Shown: positions 1 to 11,268, counted from the stretch's first letter. The stretch: 64,000 nucleotides of DNA from Diphasiastrum complanatum (GCA_029204225.1 MU832214.1:1-64000); one strand, 5' to 3'. A program made the numbers and translations. The notes: generated from the sequence alone by a model not told the origin.

Positions 1-2
1 AA

Positions 3-278
3 ATGGAGGCGGGAACAAAAGGAAGGAACCTCCCACAACTCAAACTCCAAAAGAAAAGACTCAACCGCCTTTCCAAAGAACAAATGCAGGCCTATCGCAA
101 GGAAGGAAGATGCTTCAAGTGTGGGAAAAAGGGACACATTTTCTTCAAATGTCCACTCAAAGATGCGAAAGCTTCAAGTGCAGACAAAGGGAAGCAAGTG
201 GCTGTACAAAGCATTGAAGTACTCAAACCCATGATCTTCTCAAAACATGGGGACAAGTCCATAACAAACTCTATCTAA
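3..278 (+). pseudogene. gypsy gag, C-terminal zinc-knuckle fragment
   Basis: A 91-residue open frame from an ATG at 3. It has a basic stretch and one CCHC knuckle, C-x2-C-x4-H-x4-C, at residues 37, 40, 45 and 50 (CFKCGKKGHIFFKC). This nucleic-acid-binding knuckle sits at the end of gag in gypsy elements and packages the element RNA. The protease follows about 10 bases past the stop codon in another frame. The real gag start is outside the window, so the ATG at 3 is only the first Met visible. Confidence 0.8.
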
Positions 279-556
279 TTCTCTTTGATGCAGGCTCCTC
301 TTATAATTTCATCTCTTTTAAGCTTGCACAAGAGATAGGAGTTGGTTCTTTTTCCGAATCTATGCTTAAGGCTAAAGGTGCTTTTGTTGATGGTGATGCA
401 AACATTTACCCTGTAATTGGAAAACTTAAGCTTCAAATCTCTGACTACTATGAACCTATAGAATTCATGGTAGGTCCTTTGCAGGGAGTAGATGTAATCT
501 TAGCATGCCTTGGCACAAAATGCGCAATCCTCTGGTGGACTACAATAAGCATTTGA
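279..556 (+). pseudogene. gypsy aspartic protease remnant
   Basis: The frame opens with LFDAGSSYNFIS at about 281-316. This matches the D-T/S-G-S/A active-site loop of retropepsins, with Ala in place of the usual Thr/Ser (D codon at 287-289). Downstream, GVDVILAC at about 488-510 fits the second conserved strand (normally DVILGMPWL). The frame slips near 505: the continuation reads in another frame until about 600. In the intact element this protease cuts the Gag-Pol polyprotein inside the virus-like particle. Confidence 0.7.
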
Positions 557-905
557 TTTCATGAAGCACAAAGGTAAAGACGTTAGTGTGCATGCAGGAC
601 AGAGTGGCGAAACAATTCCTTTAGTAAGCCATATTCAAGTATCAAAAGTACTAAAGAAAGCGATATTTTCTTGTTTGTTGTTTGTTCAAAGTATGGATGA
701 TGATGTTGATGGGAATGCACATTCTTTGGACAATAATATAAAAAACTTTTTATTAAAGTATCTTCTTGTTTTTCTGATGAGCTACCAAAGTCCTTACCCC
801 CTGAAAGACGTGAAGATCATACAATAGACATTATTCCTGGAAGTTCCCATACCCAATAGACCTCTCTATAGGGTAAGCCATTCTCAAGAAGAAGAAATTT
901 CTAAG

Positions 906-1405
906 CAGATTATTGACTTGTTAGAGAAAGGTCTTATAAAATCCAGTAACTCCCCCTATTGCTCTCCTATACTTCTGGTACAAAAGAAAGATGGGAGTTT
1001 TAGGATGTGTGTGGACTATTGTGCTTTAAACAAGATTACAGTAAAGAACCGTTTTCCTATTCCAAAAATAGATGACATTATGGATAGGATAAATGGATCT
1101 TGTATCTTAGTAGAATTGATTTGACAAGTGGATATCACCAGATCAGAGTAACACCTGAAGATGTCCATAAAACTGCTGTCAGGACTAACTCTGGCCTTTA
1201 TGAATTTTTAGTGGTACCATTTGGTCTTACTAACGCTCCCGCAACATTCAATAGAATGATGGAACAAATCTTTCGACCTCATAGACGTTTTGTAGGAACA
1301 TTTTTTGATGATATCTTAGTCTTTAGTGCAAATGTTAAAGAACATAAAAGACATCTAGATATCGTCTTTAGAACCCTACAAGAAAACTCACTGAGCGGGG
1401 ATTAA
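906..1405 (+). pseudogene. gypsy reverse transcriptase remnant
   Basis: The first frame (to about 1115) carries KGLIKSSNSPYCSPILLV, KKDGSFRMCVDY and FPIPKIDDIMD, which are RT fingers/palm signatures of Ty3/gypsy. After a frameshift near 1105, the second frame carries SRIDLTSGYHQIRV, FGLTNAPATFNRMM and the catalytic box FFDDILVFS (DD codons about 1307-1312). The usual box is Y-x-D-D; here the first residue is Phe. The thumb and RNase H are missing after residue LQENS. A broken copy. Confidence 0.88.
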
Positions 1406-1439
1406 AAACTCCAGGATTACTTCATCTCTTGGCTAACTT

Positions 1440-1900
1440 GGGAACATATTACCATGGACTTTATCTTCGGGTTCCCTAAAACCAAAAATGGAAATGAGAT
1501 GATATGGACTATCATTGATAGCTTTATCAAACAGGCTCATTTTATTACCTGTAAGAAAAAGCTTACGAAACCTGAAGCTGCTCATTTGTTTATCCGTCAC
1601 ATCTTTAGGCTGCATGGACTACCCAAGAGTATAGTGTCTAATCGAGATATGAGATTTACTAGCAACTTTTGGAGAGCCCATTTTGATAATTTGGGGGACA
1701 ATCCTTAAATTCTCTTCCTCCTTCCCTCCCCAAACTGATGGTCAAAGTAAAATTACTAATCGAACCATCATAGATTTGTTGAGAAATTATGTAAGTGATC
1801 AGAAGACTCAATCGAAACACTATCTCCCTATTCTATAATTTGCTTACAATAACACAGTTCATTCTTCTACTGGTAAAGCGCTTTTTGAAGTAATGTATGG
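1440..1900 (+). pseudogene. gypsy integrase core remnant
   Basis: Open frame 1454-1708 contains MDFIFGFPKT (first catalytic Asp region), a degraded form of the V-D-R-F-S-K motif, and SNRDMRFTSNFW (second Asp). A frameshift near 1710 leads to SPQTDGQSK-like residues and FAYNNTVHSSTG, which is the third, Glu-bearing region and the helix after it. The Glu of the DDE triad looks changed (Q-S-K-I-T-N). A stop interrupts at about 1837. The zinc-binding H-H-C-C domain upstream is deleted. Confidence 0.85.
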
Positions 1901-2373
1901 AAAACCTATTGTACCTTCCTGTATTAAGGACTAAAGAAAAGATATTTGCCTCAGATGAATTTGTGCAGGATTATCAAGACACATTTTCAAAGGTTCATCA
2001 ATCCATCGCAAGTGCACAACAGAAACAACAGAAAAGTGAAAATATGCATCGGAGGGCAATCAAGTACGAAGAAGGAGAACTAGTTCTCCTAAAATTTGAA
2101 AAGAAAAGGCTCAAGAAAAAGAAGGGCAACATGAAACTCTACCCAAAACTAGCCCAAAAGTATTATGGACCCTTTAAAGTCAAGAAAGTAATCAATGAGG
2201 TTACATGTGAACTTGACTTGCCTATTACTTGGAAAATCCATAACAAATTCCATGTAAGCTTGCTAAAGAAATTCAATGGTCAAGAACTAGAAGGATTTAC
2301 AGATTTCGAACCTCCAGAAGTTCAAGGAACCGAAGAAATCCTTCAACCTGAGCAGATAGAAAAAAGGGCCTAG
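1897..2373 (+). pseudogene. gypsy integrase C-terminal domain with chromodomain-like tail
   Basis: A 158-residue open frame. Residues about 50-120 read YEEGELVLLKF, then PKLAQKYYGPFKV, then WKIHNKFHVSLLKKF. This is the GPY/F-type C-terminal domain of Ty3/gypsy integrases, which binds DNA and steers target choice. The frame ends at a TAG at 2371-2373. A short continuation to about 2460 with KNTWVNP resembles the end of a chromodomain, but it is broken by stops. Confidence 0.8.
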
Positions 2374-2964
2374 GAATTGATAAAAATTATGCAAGATAAG
2401 ATGGACATATACAAAGCCTTTCCCATGTCATGAAAAATACTTGGGTGAATCCCAATGTTGTAAACCAAGAAAAATTCAACTTGAAAGTGGCTAACATTAA
2501 GTGTTAAGCTACCTACCTTCCATCCTTATCAATATGTAACTTACCTACTTTTCCACATGGCTTGTAAGCCATAAGACACCTAAGAAAATGCGCCCTCCTA
2601 CTCCTCCCCTTTTGCTCCAACTAATTGATAAACACCCTCTCATACCTATACACATCACCCTCTCACTTTACTTCTCCTAGAGTCTGCCTTACACCTCTCA
2701 CACTTATTCTGGACACCTCAGCCACTCCCTCAAGGCTACACATTCCCTATGAAAGGACTAACTTGCCCCTCTCCCTCATTATTCATCTCCCATTCATTTT
2801 TGTTTTGCCTCTTGCTCTTGCTTCTATGTGTGTAGGTGCTTGGAAGAAAGCTTGGAGCTATGGCTTGAGGAGGATCTATCAAGCTTGGATTGGAACCATT
2901 TTGGAACCACTTACACACACACACACTCACTTTCTCTTACCTCTTTCATCTCTCTCTCTCTATC

Positions 2965-2968
<4 letters not shown>

Positions 2969-3035
<67 letters not shown>

Positions 3036-3060
3036 CTCTCTCTCTCTCTTTCTCTCTCTC
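2969..3060. repeat. Compound microsatellite (TC)n-(AC)n-(CT)n
   Basis: (TC)n runs from about 2969 to 3004, (AC)n from 3005 to 3032 and (CT)n from 3034 to 3060, with one TTT interruption. Open frames here read only Ser-Leu or His-Thr repeats and are not genes. Confidence 0.97.
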
Positions 3061-3072
3061 ATCTCTAAAACT

Positions 3073-3168
3073 GTCACACCATCCATTACTTGATGGCCAT
3101 GCATGTCACACCATCCATGACTTGATGGCTTTGCATGTCACACCATCCATAGCTTAATGGTCATGCAT
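3073..3168. repeat. Tandem 32-bp repeat, three copies
   Basis: Three head-to-tail units at 3073-3104, 3105-3136 and 3137-3168. Each starts GTCACACCATCCAT and ends in a GCAT. The units differ at a few positions (TTACTT, GACTTG, AGCTTA variants). Confidence 0.93.
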
Positions 3169-3270
3169 GTTTGATTTGGGAGTTGCAAGTCTGATTTGGG
3201 AGCTTGCATGTATGATTTGGGAGCTTGCATGTGTGATTTGAAGCTTGCATGTCAGATTTGATTCATGCAT
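3169..3270. repeat. Tandem 20/21-bp repeat, five copies
   Basis: Units at 3169-3188, 3189-3209, 3210-3230, 3231-3250 and 3251-3270, with core TGATTTGGGAGCTTGCATGT. The array follows directly on the 32-bp array and shares its GCATG end, so both may have grown from one seed. Confidence 0.9.
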
Positions 3271-3610
3271 GTCATGTCATCTAATGTCGAATGCCTATGC
3301 ATGCTCTTTTTTTGATCACTAAGCTTTTGCATGTCATAAGAAACCACTTTTCTTGGTATAAGATTCTTTAAAATCCAAAATTTGTTGATTTGGGGGGGAT
3401 CCCTATCTTGACCCCTCAACAAGTCTCATGAATGAATGTTTTTGTGATTAAATGTTGAATTTCTTCACTAAGCTTTGAGTTCTATTCAGTTCTATTCAAT
3501 AGTGTTTTGTTGATTTGTTCTTTTTAAGTCACAACATTTAAAGTCAGGACTTTAGAAATTAGTAGACCTTCACTTCAAGTTCACAATAGCCAAGAGGCTT
3601 TTGGCCACAA

Positions 3611-4252
3611 TCCTTGCCAACCGCTTTCGATTCATCTGTATCAACTTTGATCAATGACGTCAAAATGGATGTAGAGTAATTACCCCGGAGGTTTTGTGGG
3701 CGAAAAGCTGATGCACCTCTGGTTGAATTCATCTCACGTAGAGAAGTTGTGTTGGACAAGTTCGTTGCAATGCGGCCTCTAGATGAAGATGTTGTGGAGG
3801 GTTCCATACCTGTTTGGGTGGCAAAAGTTGCCGAAGTGAAGAGAAAATCAGAAGGCTTGGCCACAGAGTTTAAAGCAGTATGGTATGAACCAAAATCTAA
3901 TCAACGGCGTAGAAACCAGAGACAAGTTCACAACTCGAAGCTGTACAAAAATTGCTTAGAGAAAGAATGGATTCCGAACAACGACAGACCACAATCTATG
4001 GATGTAGATACATTTGTTCATGCATGGAAATCAAAGGCAAAAAAAACAATTAAAGCACATGGCTATATTGTGGACAATCAATATCTATTCCAGAAATATC
4101 AATGGCACACATCAAAGAATACATGTCCAAATTATCCGATGAATGTGCAGCTGATATTGATGAGTAGAGTTCATGATCATTGTAGTTGTAGAGTCCTGGT
4201 TACAACCTTTGTCGCCATAATTATTGGACTTGTAATGTATTTAATTTAGTGA
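3611..4252 (+). pseudogene. Unidentified ORF, probable transposon-derived C-terminal fragment
   Basis: A frame with one stop (at about 3680) runs to a stop at 4247-4249. The part from the Met at 3770 is basic and shows MRPLDEDVVEGSIPVWVAKV, then FKAVWYEPK, then KLYKNCLEKEWIPNND. The W-V-A-K-V ... W-Y pattern looks like a small beta-barrel reader domain (BAH or Tudor style), which is only an impression. The last 30 residues, with a hydrophobic tail, probably lie past a lost splice site. There is no match I can name. Retroelement debris lies upstream and non-coding DNA downstream. It could be the end of the same unknown element family as 20543-21300 and 25263-26740, but I cannot show it. Confidence 0.4.
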
Positions 4253-4259
4253 GTGTTGG

Positions 4260-5156
4260 CAAATTCCGAAATTGCAACAAGGCCAAATTTGGCTCCAAAA
4301 GATGTGTAATTCCTTATGTAAATTTAGTTGTAAATCCAGCTTGGCAATTTTGTAGAAAGCTGATTTTTTGTATGCTAGGGTGTGGGCATGTCACCCTATT
4401 ATAAGTAAATCATATTCCATGGCATGTGTATTGTAAGACCATGAGGAAAATAATTTCTAATTCTCAACCTTTAGAATATTGAAATAGTAAATCACTAGTC
4501 TAAAAGGTTAAACCTCTACAAATTTGTCTAGAACTGCACCAAAGTTGTGCATCTTTTGTAATAGCCTCTTGACTAATGTAGGGCTTGGCCCAAGACCATT
4601 AATTATAAATGAACCACTTTTAGTGGCAAATGACAGATTGTGATTAAATTTCTATGAGAGTTCTTATAACACAGCTTGTTCAAGGTAGTATATGATTCAG
4701 TGATGTTTATGTTTCTTTTAAATATCAAATTATGTTTATGTTTCTTTTGAAATTTTATATCAATGTTTATGTTTAAAAGTTGTCTATGTTATTCGAATCG
4801 ACACTAATTTTGGACAATTATATTAGGTGCTCATAGCTATTGGACAAAAGCATCAATAAATTTTAGAAAATTAACTAAAATTTGTCTTGTTTGGCTTATA
4901 GTTGTATTGAAATGAGATTCGAGCTTGAGAAAATCCCACTTCAAGAAGTAGTAAGTTTTGATTGTTTTTCTTATCTGGCTCTTTTGGTACCATGTGTAGA
5001 AAATAGTCCTAAATAAATTAAAAAGTCCAAAATTAATTGAGACAGTGTTAGGTACTAACCATAGACTATAGCTAGATAGCAATGTAAACTACAATTGCAT
5101 CCAAATCTATGATCTAAGATTGATAATAGCATGACCCATAGCTCATTTCTTGGTTT
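4260..5156. other. No gene seen
   Basis: AT-rich sequence with stops in all frames. Weak direct repeats of ATGTTTATGTTTCTTTT occur near 4700-4760. At 4978-4993 the plus strand reads GGCTCTTTTGGTACCA, whose complement resembles a degraded tRNA-Met primer site. Confidence 0.4.
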
Positions 5157-5169
5157 GGCTCTAATACCA
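5157..5169 (-). promoter_or_regulatory. Retrotransposon primer binding site (tRNA-Met type)
   Basis: The complement reads TGGTATTAGAGCC, one mismatch from the common plant primer site TGGTATCAGAGCC. It directly abuts TGTTGAAATA at 5170, as expected for the inner edge of a minus-strand 5' LTR. Confidence 0.7.
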
Positions 5170-5849
5170 TGTTGAAATAATAGCAAATGAACTGTTAGAA
5201 ATGATGAAGAAAGCACCTAATTAAATTCCAATTGAGATCACAAAGCTAGAACACAAAGAAATCTAGTAATTACTAGCTTATCTCGGCTTGAACTCCACTC
5301 TATGGCTCCAAAATCATGCAAAATCCCTCACACATGTGAGTGTACGGCTTGAGCAGACCTGAGTACAGTACCAGCACCTTTAGGTCCAAGGATTGATTAT
5401 AAGAAAACAAATGATCATAGCAAACATCACTCAAATTGTAGACAAAAACTAGTCACAAAAGTAGATCTCAAATTTCTCATAAATTGCTTGGGAAATCCCA
5501 CATGTATCTATACAAAATCAGCTCTGATATGAGGGTTTAGGGTTACCTCTAATCCATTTATGACCTAAACCTAACATCTAACTTTTTAGGTCATACAATC
5601 AACCCTAATTGGGGGTCGAGATCTTGGGATCCCTCAACAAGGTAAAAATTGCTATTTCTAGCTCCTACAAAATCCCTAGCCTATCTATGTACATTTTGGC
5701 CTCATTCCAAAGGTGTCTCAACAATGTTAGGCTTAGAGTAATCATAATCACAAAGATCCTAACCTAGTTGGCATGTGTAACATTCCACATGATGGCCAAA
5801 TTACATTTTCCAAGTGGAAATTGCAAACTAGCTTGTGCAAATTCTAACA
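5170..5849 (-). mobile_element. Probable LTR of a minus-strand copia element
   Basis: The plus strand starts TGTTGAAATA next to the primer site. The proposed outer end, ATTCTAACA at 5841-5849, reads TGTTAGAAT on the minus strand, a typical copia LTR start. This gives 680 bp with TG...CA ends. No coding region of the element is recognisable to the left (4260-5156), so this may be all that survives. The outer end is a guess, with no second LTR copy to confirm it. Confidence 0.5.
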
Positions 5850-8800
5850 ATGAGTTCTAAGAGCAACCAAACAACAAGTCTAATAGAAAAATAATCAATG
5901 TGTCTAAAAGTAATATCATCCATAAAAAATCGATTCAAGCATCTCAGGAAGAAGGTTTTATAAAAAATTACACTTGTGAATGTGATATCAAGATGATATC
6001 AATTTCAAACGCAAGGTGGTGTTTGGAGAATGATGAGGTTGGGAGGATGTGCTTGAACGCAATACGACATTAAAATTTTCTAAAAATGAGTCCCTTATTT
6101 GTGGTAATTGTCTTGAAAAAATTTGCACATGCGGAAATCCTACCAAGTGATACATAGCACAATTTCATTAGTCCACATGGCCTCTGTACAAGCCATAAAT
6201 GTGATGTGGTAGCCCTCATGTTTGTTAGGCCATGTGTCTTTTTTGTATTGAGCCACATGGCTATAAGAATATTTTAATACATGTATATAAATCATATGGT
6301 GCCATGCTGTGGCACCACCCACATGCAACTACCACATTAGACCCATGAATCGTACAAATGCCACATGGATTTATGTATTCGTACCATGTCACCTGCTCAA
6401 ATTTTCACACTTAATTTTTTTTTGATAAATAGGAGAATGCCTTGGCTCATTTTTGTTCAAAAATTTTACTATTTGCAATCATGATATCACTTTCAAGTCC
6501 AACCATGCCCTATATCAACCTCCAAAAGGTTTGGAGTGTGAAAATTTTGAGTTTAGGACCTTCAAAAGATCTACAAAAAAGAGAGTTTGCACACTACAAA
6601 AGTTAGATTGCTAGAACTCTGATTTTCCAAGGCTTCAATTCTAACTTTTGATCTAGACAAGAGTTCTTGTACACAAGATGCAACATCCATCAACGGCAAG
6701 CCATTAAAGAGGATATGAGTGAAATACTAAGACATTCATTAGTTTCAAAACATCCATCAAAATACAAAAATACAAAGAATTTTCTCCTTGTTCTCGGCCT
6801 TTGACAAAAAATGAGCTGCAAAATCAATCTCTCAAACTTCTTGTAATGAGCTCAAAGTGAGTATCCATATGGTGGAGTGGTTAAAGAAATGAAAGCATAA
6901 ATACTTGGCTCTAAAAAACCAAATTGAGTTTTAGGCAAATTGGCTTCATGGCACCTTTTCAACTACCAATTACAAACACTCTTTTCTAAAAAAAAAATTA
7001 TGATATATGAGATCATCTACTCCAAGTATAAAATTATCCGTGTTATAATTAATAAAATCACAAAGCATATTGAGGTCCCTAGCTATAATGCAAAGAGCCT
7101 CAACATCTATGAAGTAAAAAATATATAAAATAAAAGAAAAATCACATTATAAGCAAGAAGAGTAAATAGAGATTTAGATTGGAATCAAGAGAAGAAGAAG
7201 AGGGAGTATTTCATCTAGAATCAAAATATATACAATCATCAATCAAAGAAGCTATACATATCATGACTAGCAAAATTGTCCAAAACGGCAATTTTCATCC
7301 TAGAATATTTTAAATGATTTCCACTAGAACTTATGGTTCTAGGAAGCTGAAATGAACAGATTGGAAGCTATATTCAAAAATACAACGGAAAAATACAAGT
7401 GGTAGGAAGGATGAAAGTGAGATGTGGGAAATAAACCTTTGATTTGGCATTCAATTTCACCTATTCTTGATTTTTTTTTGGTTTAGTCCTATCATTTTGA
7501 AAATTTATGGATGCCACAAGATTAAAGTAGTGAAGAATTGAAGAGATCTTGTATTTCAACAAAACATGAATCATTGGAGGCTAATACTAATTATTGCATC
7601 TTGAATAAAGGCTTGCAAGCTAGTGAACTTCCTTGTATGATGTATGATGTATAATTTAGACCTTTGGTTAATTTGTGCAAAATGCTTACAATTTCTATTC
7701 ATCCTCACTTATTGTCACCAAATTTTGATTTAAACCTCTTAGTTTTAAAAAGAATTGAGATTAATATTGTGCACGTCTATTGCATAAGAGTTGAGAATTC
7801 ATGTATTAGGAAGAACTATTATAGAATGGAAAACTACATTTTTTTCTTTACATTATTGACGTGTCATTAGCATTTATTGAATAGATAATTTTATTCTATA
7901 ATATTCTCTTGAATTATTTGAGTCACACTTCACTTCCATGTTGGAGATTCTCAATTGGTCAACTTTGTGGCATTGATTGAGTTGCAAAACTTCATATTTG
8001 TCAATGCATTCTTGGAGAGTTCTTTATTGCTCAACGTTGTGCAAATTTGCGACTCTTTGATTTTGTTCTAGAACACTTGAACACCTTATAGTGAACTAAG
8101 CATATTTGATATTCAAATTGATGCCCGCACGCAATTGGAATATTGGAGCAAATCCTCTTTGACAAAGAGAGTAAATGATAATGTATTTAATGAAATGAAG
8201 CTCATTTTGGCACATGTCATTTTAAGAAATATCTTAAAACACGTGCCTTGTGAGCCTCTATGGACTTGGCAAAGTCAATTTTTCACATTAACAAATAATC
8301 TTCTATATTTTTACTTGGATATAATTTAAGCATCAAGAGCATAATCAAGCTTTCTTTTTAATTCATTACTAAAAATTGGCTATTGTCACACTCTTTGAAT
8401 AAGTGATGTTACATATTGGTTATTTGTCACACTCTTTGGATAGATGATGTAAAGATCTGCATCACAAAAGGGGCAAAAAACCTAAGAGGGGATGAGCGAT
8501 TTTGGAGACCCCACAAGGTACATCAAAAGTCAAGCATACCCAAATGCACAAGTGTACATGCCTCAAAGTCCACACGTACAAACATGTCCACCAACATAGC
8601 TCTCAATTTCTCTTTTTTTTAATGCTTCACCAACTCTATTTTGCAACTTTTACATGGGTCTTTGTCAATAACCCACCACTCCAATCAACAACCCCCATTA
8701 TCACTAATTCTGAGCAAGTAGCTCTTTATTGACTTATAGATTCTGATAGCCAAGATGTAGATACCATTGTAAGTTAATAATATGTTCAATAGCCAAGATG

Positions 8801-9545
8801 GAGAGATGATTGTAGGATAAAATAGATTGGTGTGGATGTGGGCCATGCAAGCCCAAGAGTTGGTTTGCGTGGCAGAAGGCTGCAAGAGATTGATTCCACG
8901 TCGTAATAAGTTTCAGCTTAGGTGAAGCCGTGCGATCCATCTCGTCATCTTGCAGCAGAGCAATTGTGTGGTTAACTGAGAAATCGGACCAGGTTCATGA
9001 ATGCAGGTGAAGAAAAACTGAGCGGAAATTGGTGGCCGAATGTTTCAAAGCCATGGCCAGGGCCCAGCAGTGATCTTAATATATTTTAGAGCTAACTTCA
9101 TGCAAAAGCTATGTGGCTTGATCGAAAGAAAGTGGTAAAACAGAGAATAAGACGTACAGCTGCAAAATCTACATAGTTGAAATTTCATACATGATATATA
9201 TATTCACAAAGTTCAGAGTTAGCCTAGGATCTGACTCCTTATGTTTTGCCTTTCATTCCCAAAAAGCATTTGATTAAGCAAAAAACGGCATTTTAAAGAA
9301 TTTAAGAATTGCACATAGATTTGACTGATTTTGATGATTTTTGAGATATTAATGTAAATCACATGAGAGGGACATATGGGCAAAAAATATGAATATAGAA
9401 GTCTACAAGTTTATCTAAAGAGAGATCATGCGCCATAAAAAGTATGTTAGAAAGTTGCAAGAGGATATACATCCTATGAAAAGTCAATGAGCTTAAGAGC
9501 CAAAAAATAATCAACTATAGCATAAAACAATTTGTCAATGCTAAC
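5850..9545. other. No gene seen; AT-rich intergenic DNA
   Basis: Only short, unconvincing open frames occur on either strand. There is no transposon protein motif, no clear terminal repeats and no RNA gene I can recognise. Phrases such as CCACATGGC recur at 6170-6330, which may be LTR debris. Confidence 0.5.
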
Positions 9546-9548
9546 ACT

Positions 9549-9975
9549 TTGTGAATGACCTTGTAATTGAGTAAAACACATGTTCAATTATGGACATTTC
9601 AAAGTAAAAGAGTTTTTAATGACCTTGTGTAAATGCTATAAAATCTTATCCAATATTGTGGAGATTTGGTTGTCTCGTAGGCTAAGATCTCAAGGATTGG
9701 CATAGTAAAACAATTATTAATTTTTTGAAAACATTTGTAACTTATTTAACTAGGCGCTCCTTTAACTTTAAACTTTGTAAATGTTGTTATGGGAGGAGGG
9801 TCCAATAATGGACGATTTCAAGTTAATGACCTTTGCTTTGAGTAAAGCCGATGTTCAATTACGGACCTTTCAAAGGAAGCAAAAAATATGGGTGTACATC
9901 CTATAAAATCATATCTAAAATTATTGGACACTTGGTAGTCTAGTATGGATTTGTTAGGCTAATATCTCCAAACTT
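9549..9975. repeat. Imperfect direct repeat, two copies about 280 bp apart
   Basis: Copy 1 (about 9549-9700) and copy 2 (about 9826-9975) share the order: AATGACCTT, GAGTAAA, TGTTCAATTA-GGAC, TTTCAAAG, CTATAAAATC, GG-GACTTGGT-GTCT and GGCTAATATCTC-like blocks. They are clearly related but diverged. This is probably an old tandem duplication of an unknown repeat. Confidence 0.6.
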
Positions 9976-10560
9976 TGAAATGAATCCCGACCATTTTGCG
10001 GTGACATCTAAGGAACTTAGCTCCGTAAATGGCATTGCCAAGTTGTATATATGTTGTATATAACAACCATTAGTTGCTTAATCATGTATGCAAAAAGAAC
10101 ATCACTAACTTATTAACTAAGCTCTTTGTAAAATCAGTTTTTCCTAAGGAAATGATGATGCCTCCTCCAACATACTTCATTAAAAATTTTGATTCCCAAC
10201 ATAAACAATTTAGATGCACCTTTTGGCACCTAAAAAGTGCATTTAAAAAGTGTTTGTCTCTTTGAACACTCATCTTTTGCTTAGTAGGTGGATGTACAAA
10301 AAACTAAGTTAATAAAAGGTTAAAAAAATATTCTCACATGGGGAAAGGTTTGACTCCTAGCCCTTTCCGCCTCTTTCTACATGCAACTTTTGCTCAGAAG
10401 GTGCATGTCGGGTAATCTTAGCCTCCTCCACCGCCTTTCCGTTGACAAGGGGGAACGGAAAGGGTGGTGAACCTTTCCCCCCATCCGAAGAAAGGCCATG
10501 GAATTGGGGCTCTTGGTCATGAAATTAAGTTTAAGTGATTTTGTTTTGGCTAAAAAGGTG
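9976..10560. other. No gene seen
   Basis: The open frames at 10074-10273 overlap on both strands and show no motif. AT-rich, then rising in G+C toward the gene upstream region at 10.4 kb. Confidence 0.5.
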
Positions 10561-10562
10561 CT

Positions 10563-10830
10563 GCACAGAAAGTTACCAAATTCAGGGAAGGCTAGCTTAG
10601 CGTGAGGAAGGTTGTGTAAAACCCAAAAAAATACTTTTGCAGAGAGATAAGATGCTGTGAGAGTGAAAGCCAAAGAAGTGATTGGACAGAGAGAGAGAGA
10701 GAGATGCACAGAAAGTTACCAAATTCAGGGAAGGCTAGGTTAGTGTGAGGAAGGTTGTGTAAAACCCAAAAAAATACTTTTGGAGAGAGATAAGATGCTG
10801 TGAGAGTGAAAGCCAAATAAGTGATTGGGC

Positions 10831-10851
<21 letters not shown>
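10563..10851. repeat. 143-bp tandem duplication with (GA)n ends
   Basis: Unit 1 (10563-10705) and unit 2 (10706-10851) are nearly identical, from GCACAGAAAGTTACCAAATT to a (GA)n tail. They differ at a handful of bases (for example GCTTAGC versus GTTAGTG). The GA tail is longer in unit 2 and runs into a G19 homopolymer at 10852-10870. It lies 1.1-1.4 kb upstream of the gene at 11931, in its probable promoter or distal leader. Open frames on the minus strand here are duplicates of one another and not genes. Confidence 0.95.
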
Positions 10852-10862
<11 letters not shown>

Positions 10863-10870
10863 GGGGGGGG
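10852..10870 (+). repeat. Poly(G) tract, 19 bases
   Basis: An uninterrupted run of G, followed after one A by six more G, directly after the (GA)n array. G-quadruplex potential on the plus strand. Confidence 0.95.
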
Positions 10871-11199
10871 AGGGGGGTTGTACCTGGTAGAGCCGTGCCC
10901 AGCCGTGCTTTTGTGTGTGTGAGAAATGCTGAAGTGGTCATAAAACGGAACGCAGTAGCTGGATACATTGATGGTGCATTTTAGCAGAAAATTGCGTGGA
11001 AAACTGAGCTCTATTTGGGCTGTACTCTCTCTTTTTTGTCCTCCTGCAGAGCAGTCAGTGAGTCAGTCAGCCCACTGTCCGAAGCATGCTGGGTTAAAGA
11101 AGAAAACTAAGACTAAGAGTAGCTACTAGCGACAGCAGGAAAAAGACGAAGAGAAAGAAGAAAGAAGAAAGAAGGTACGAAGAAACGGTGGAGCGTGAA

Positions 11200-11268
11200 A
11201 TGGCTGGAGGAGCCGCAATTTCTATGGCTTTCTTGACTGTGGTGAGCTACAGCTTACAAGCAAATTAG
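11200..11268 (+). CDS. Possible upstream ORF, 22 residues
   Basis: ATG at 11200 opens a 22-codon frame (MAGGAAISMAFLTV...) with a TAG at 11266-11268, in the presumed 5' leader of the gene at 11931. It is GA-rich on its 5' side (AGAAAGAAGAAAGAAGAAAG at 11151-11172), as leaders often are. Whether it is transcribed is unknown. If it is, it would lower translation of the main ORF. Confidence 0.3.
   Translation: MAGGAAISMAFLTVVSYSLQAN

Larger units (their letters stand above)
1..2440 (+). mobile_element. Decayed Ty3/gypsy LTR retrotransposon (internal region)
   Basis: The order zinc knuckle, aspartic protease, reverse transcriptase, integrase, integrase C-terminal/chromodomain-like tail is the Ty3/gypsy (chromovirus-type) order. 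The left side runs off the window, so the 5' LTR and most of gag are unseen. The frame is broken in several places (stop after gag at 276-278, shifts near 505, 1105, 1405 and 1710). The stretch between RT (ends about 1405) and integrase (starts about 1440) lacks the RNase H and the zinc-binding start of integrase, so there is an internal deletion. I could not delimit a 3' LTR; it may lie in 2440-3560. It cannot encode a functional polyprotein as it stands. Confidence 0.9.
2440..3560. other. Non-coding stretch after the gypsy body
   Basis: I see no gene here. It probably includes the 3' LTR or 3' untranslated part of the gypsy element, but I could not find a matching terminal repeat or a clear polypurine tract. 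It holds a compound microsatellite and two families of short tandem repeats, listed separately. Confidence 0.5.

Noticed and set aside
2625-3157. Plus-strand open frames of up to 147 residues with Ser-Leu and His-Thr runs
   Set aside because: They are created by the (TC)n and (AC)n microsatellites.
10377-10968. Three minus-strand frames of 74-110 residues with repeated LTASYLS motifs
   Set aside because: They repeat because of the 143-bp DNA duplication, have no family match and lie in the gene's upstream region.
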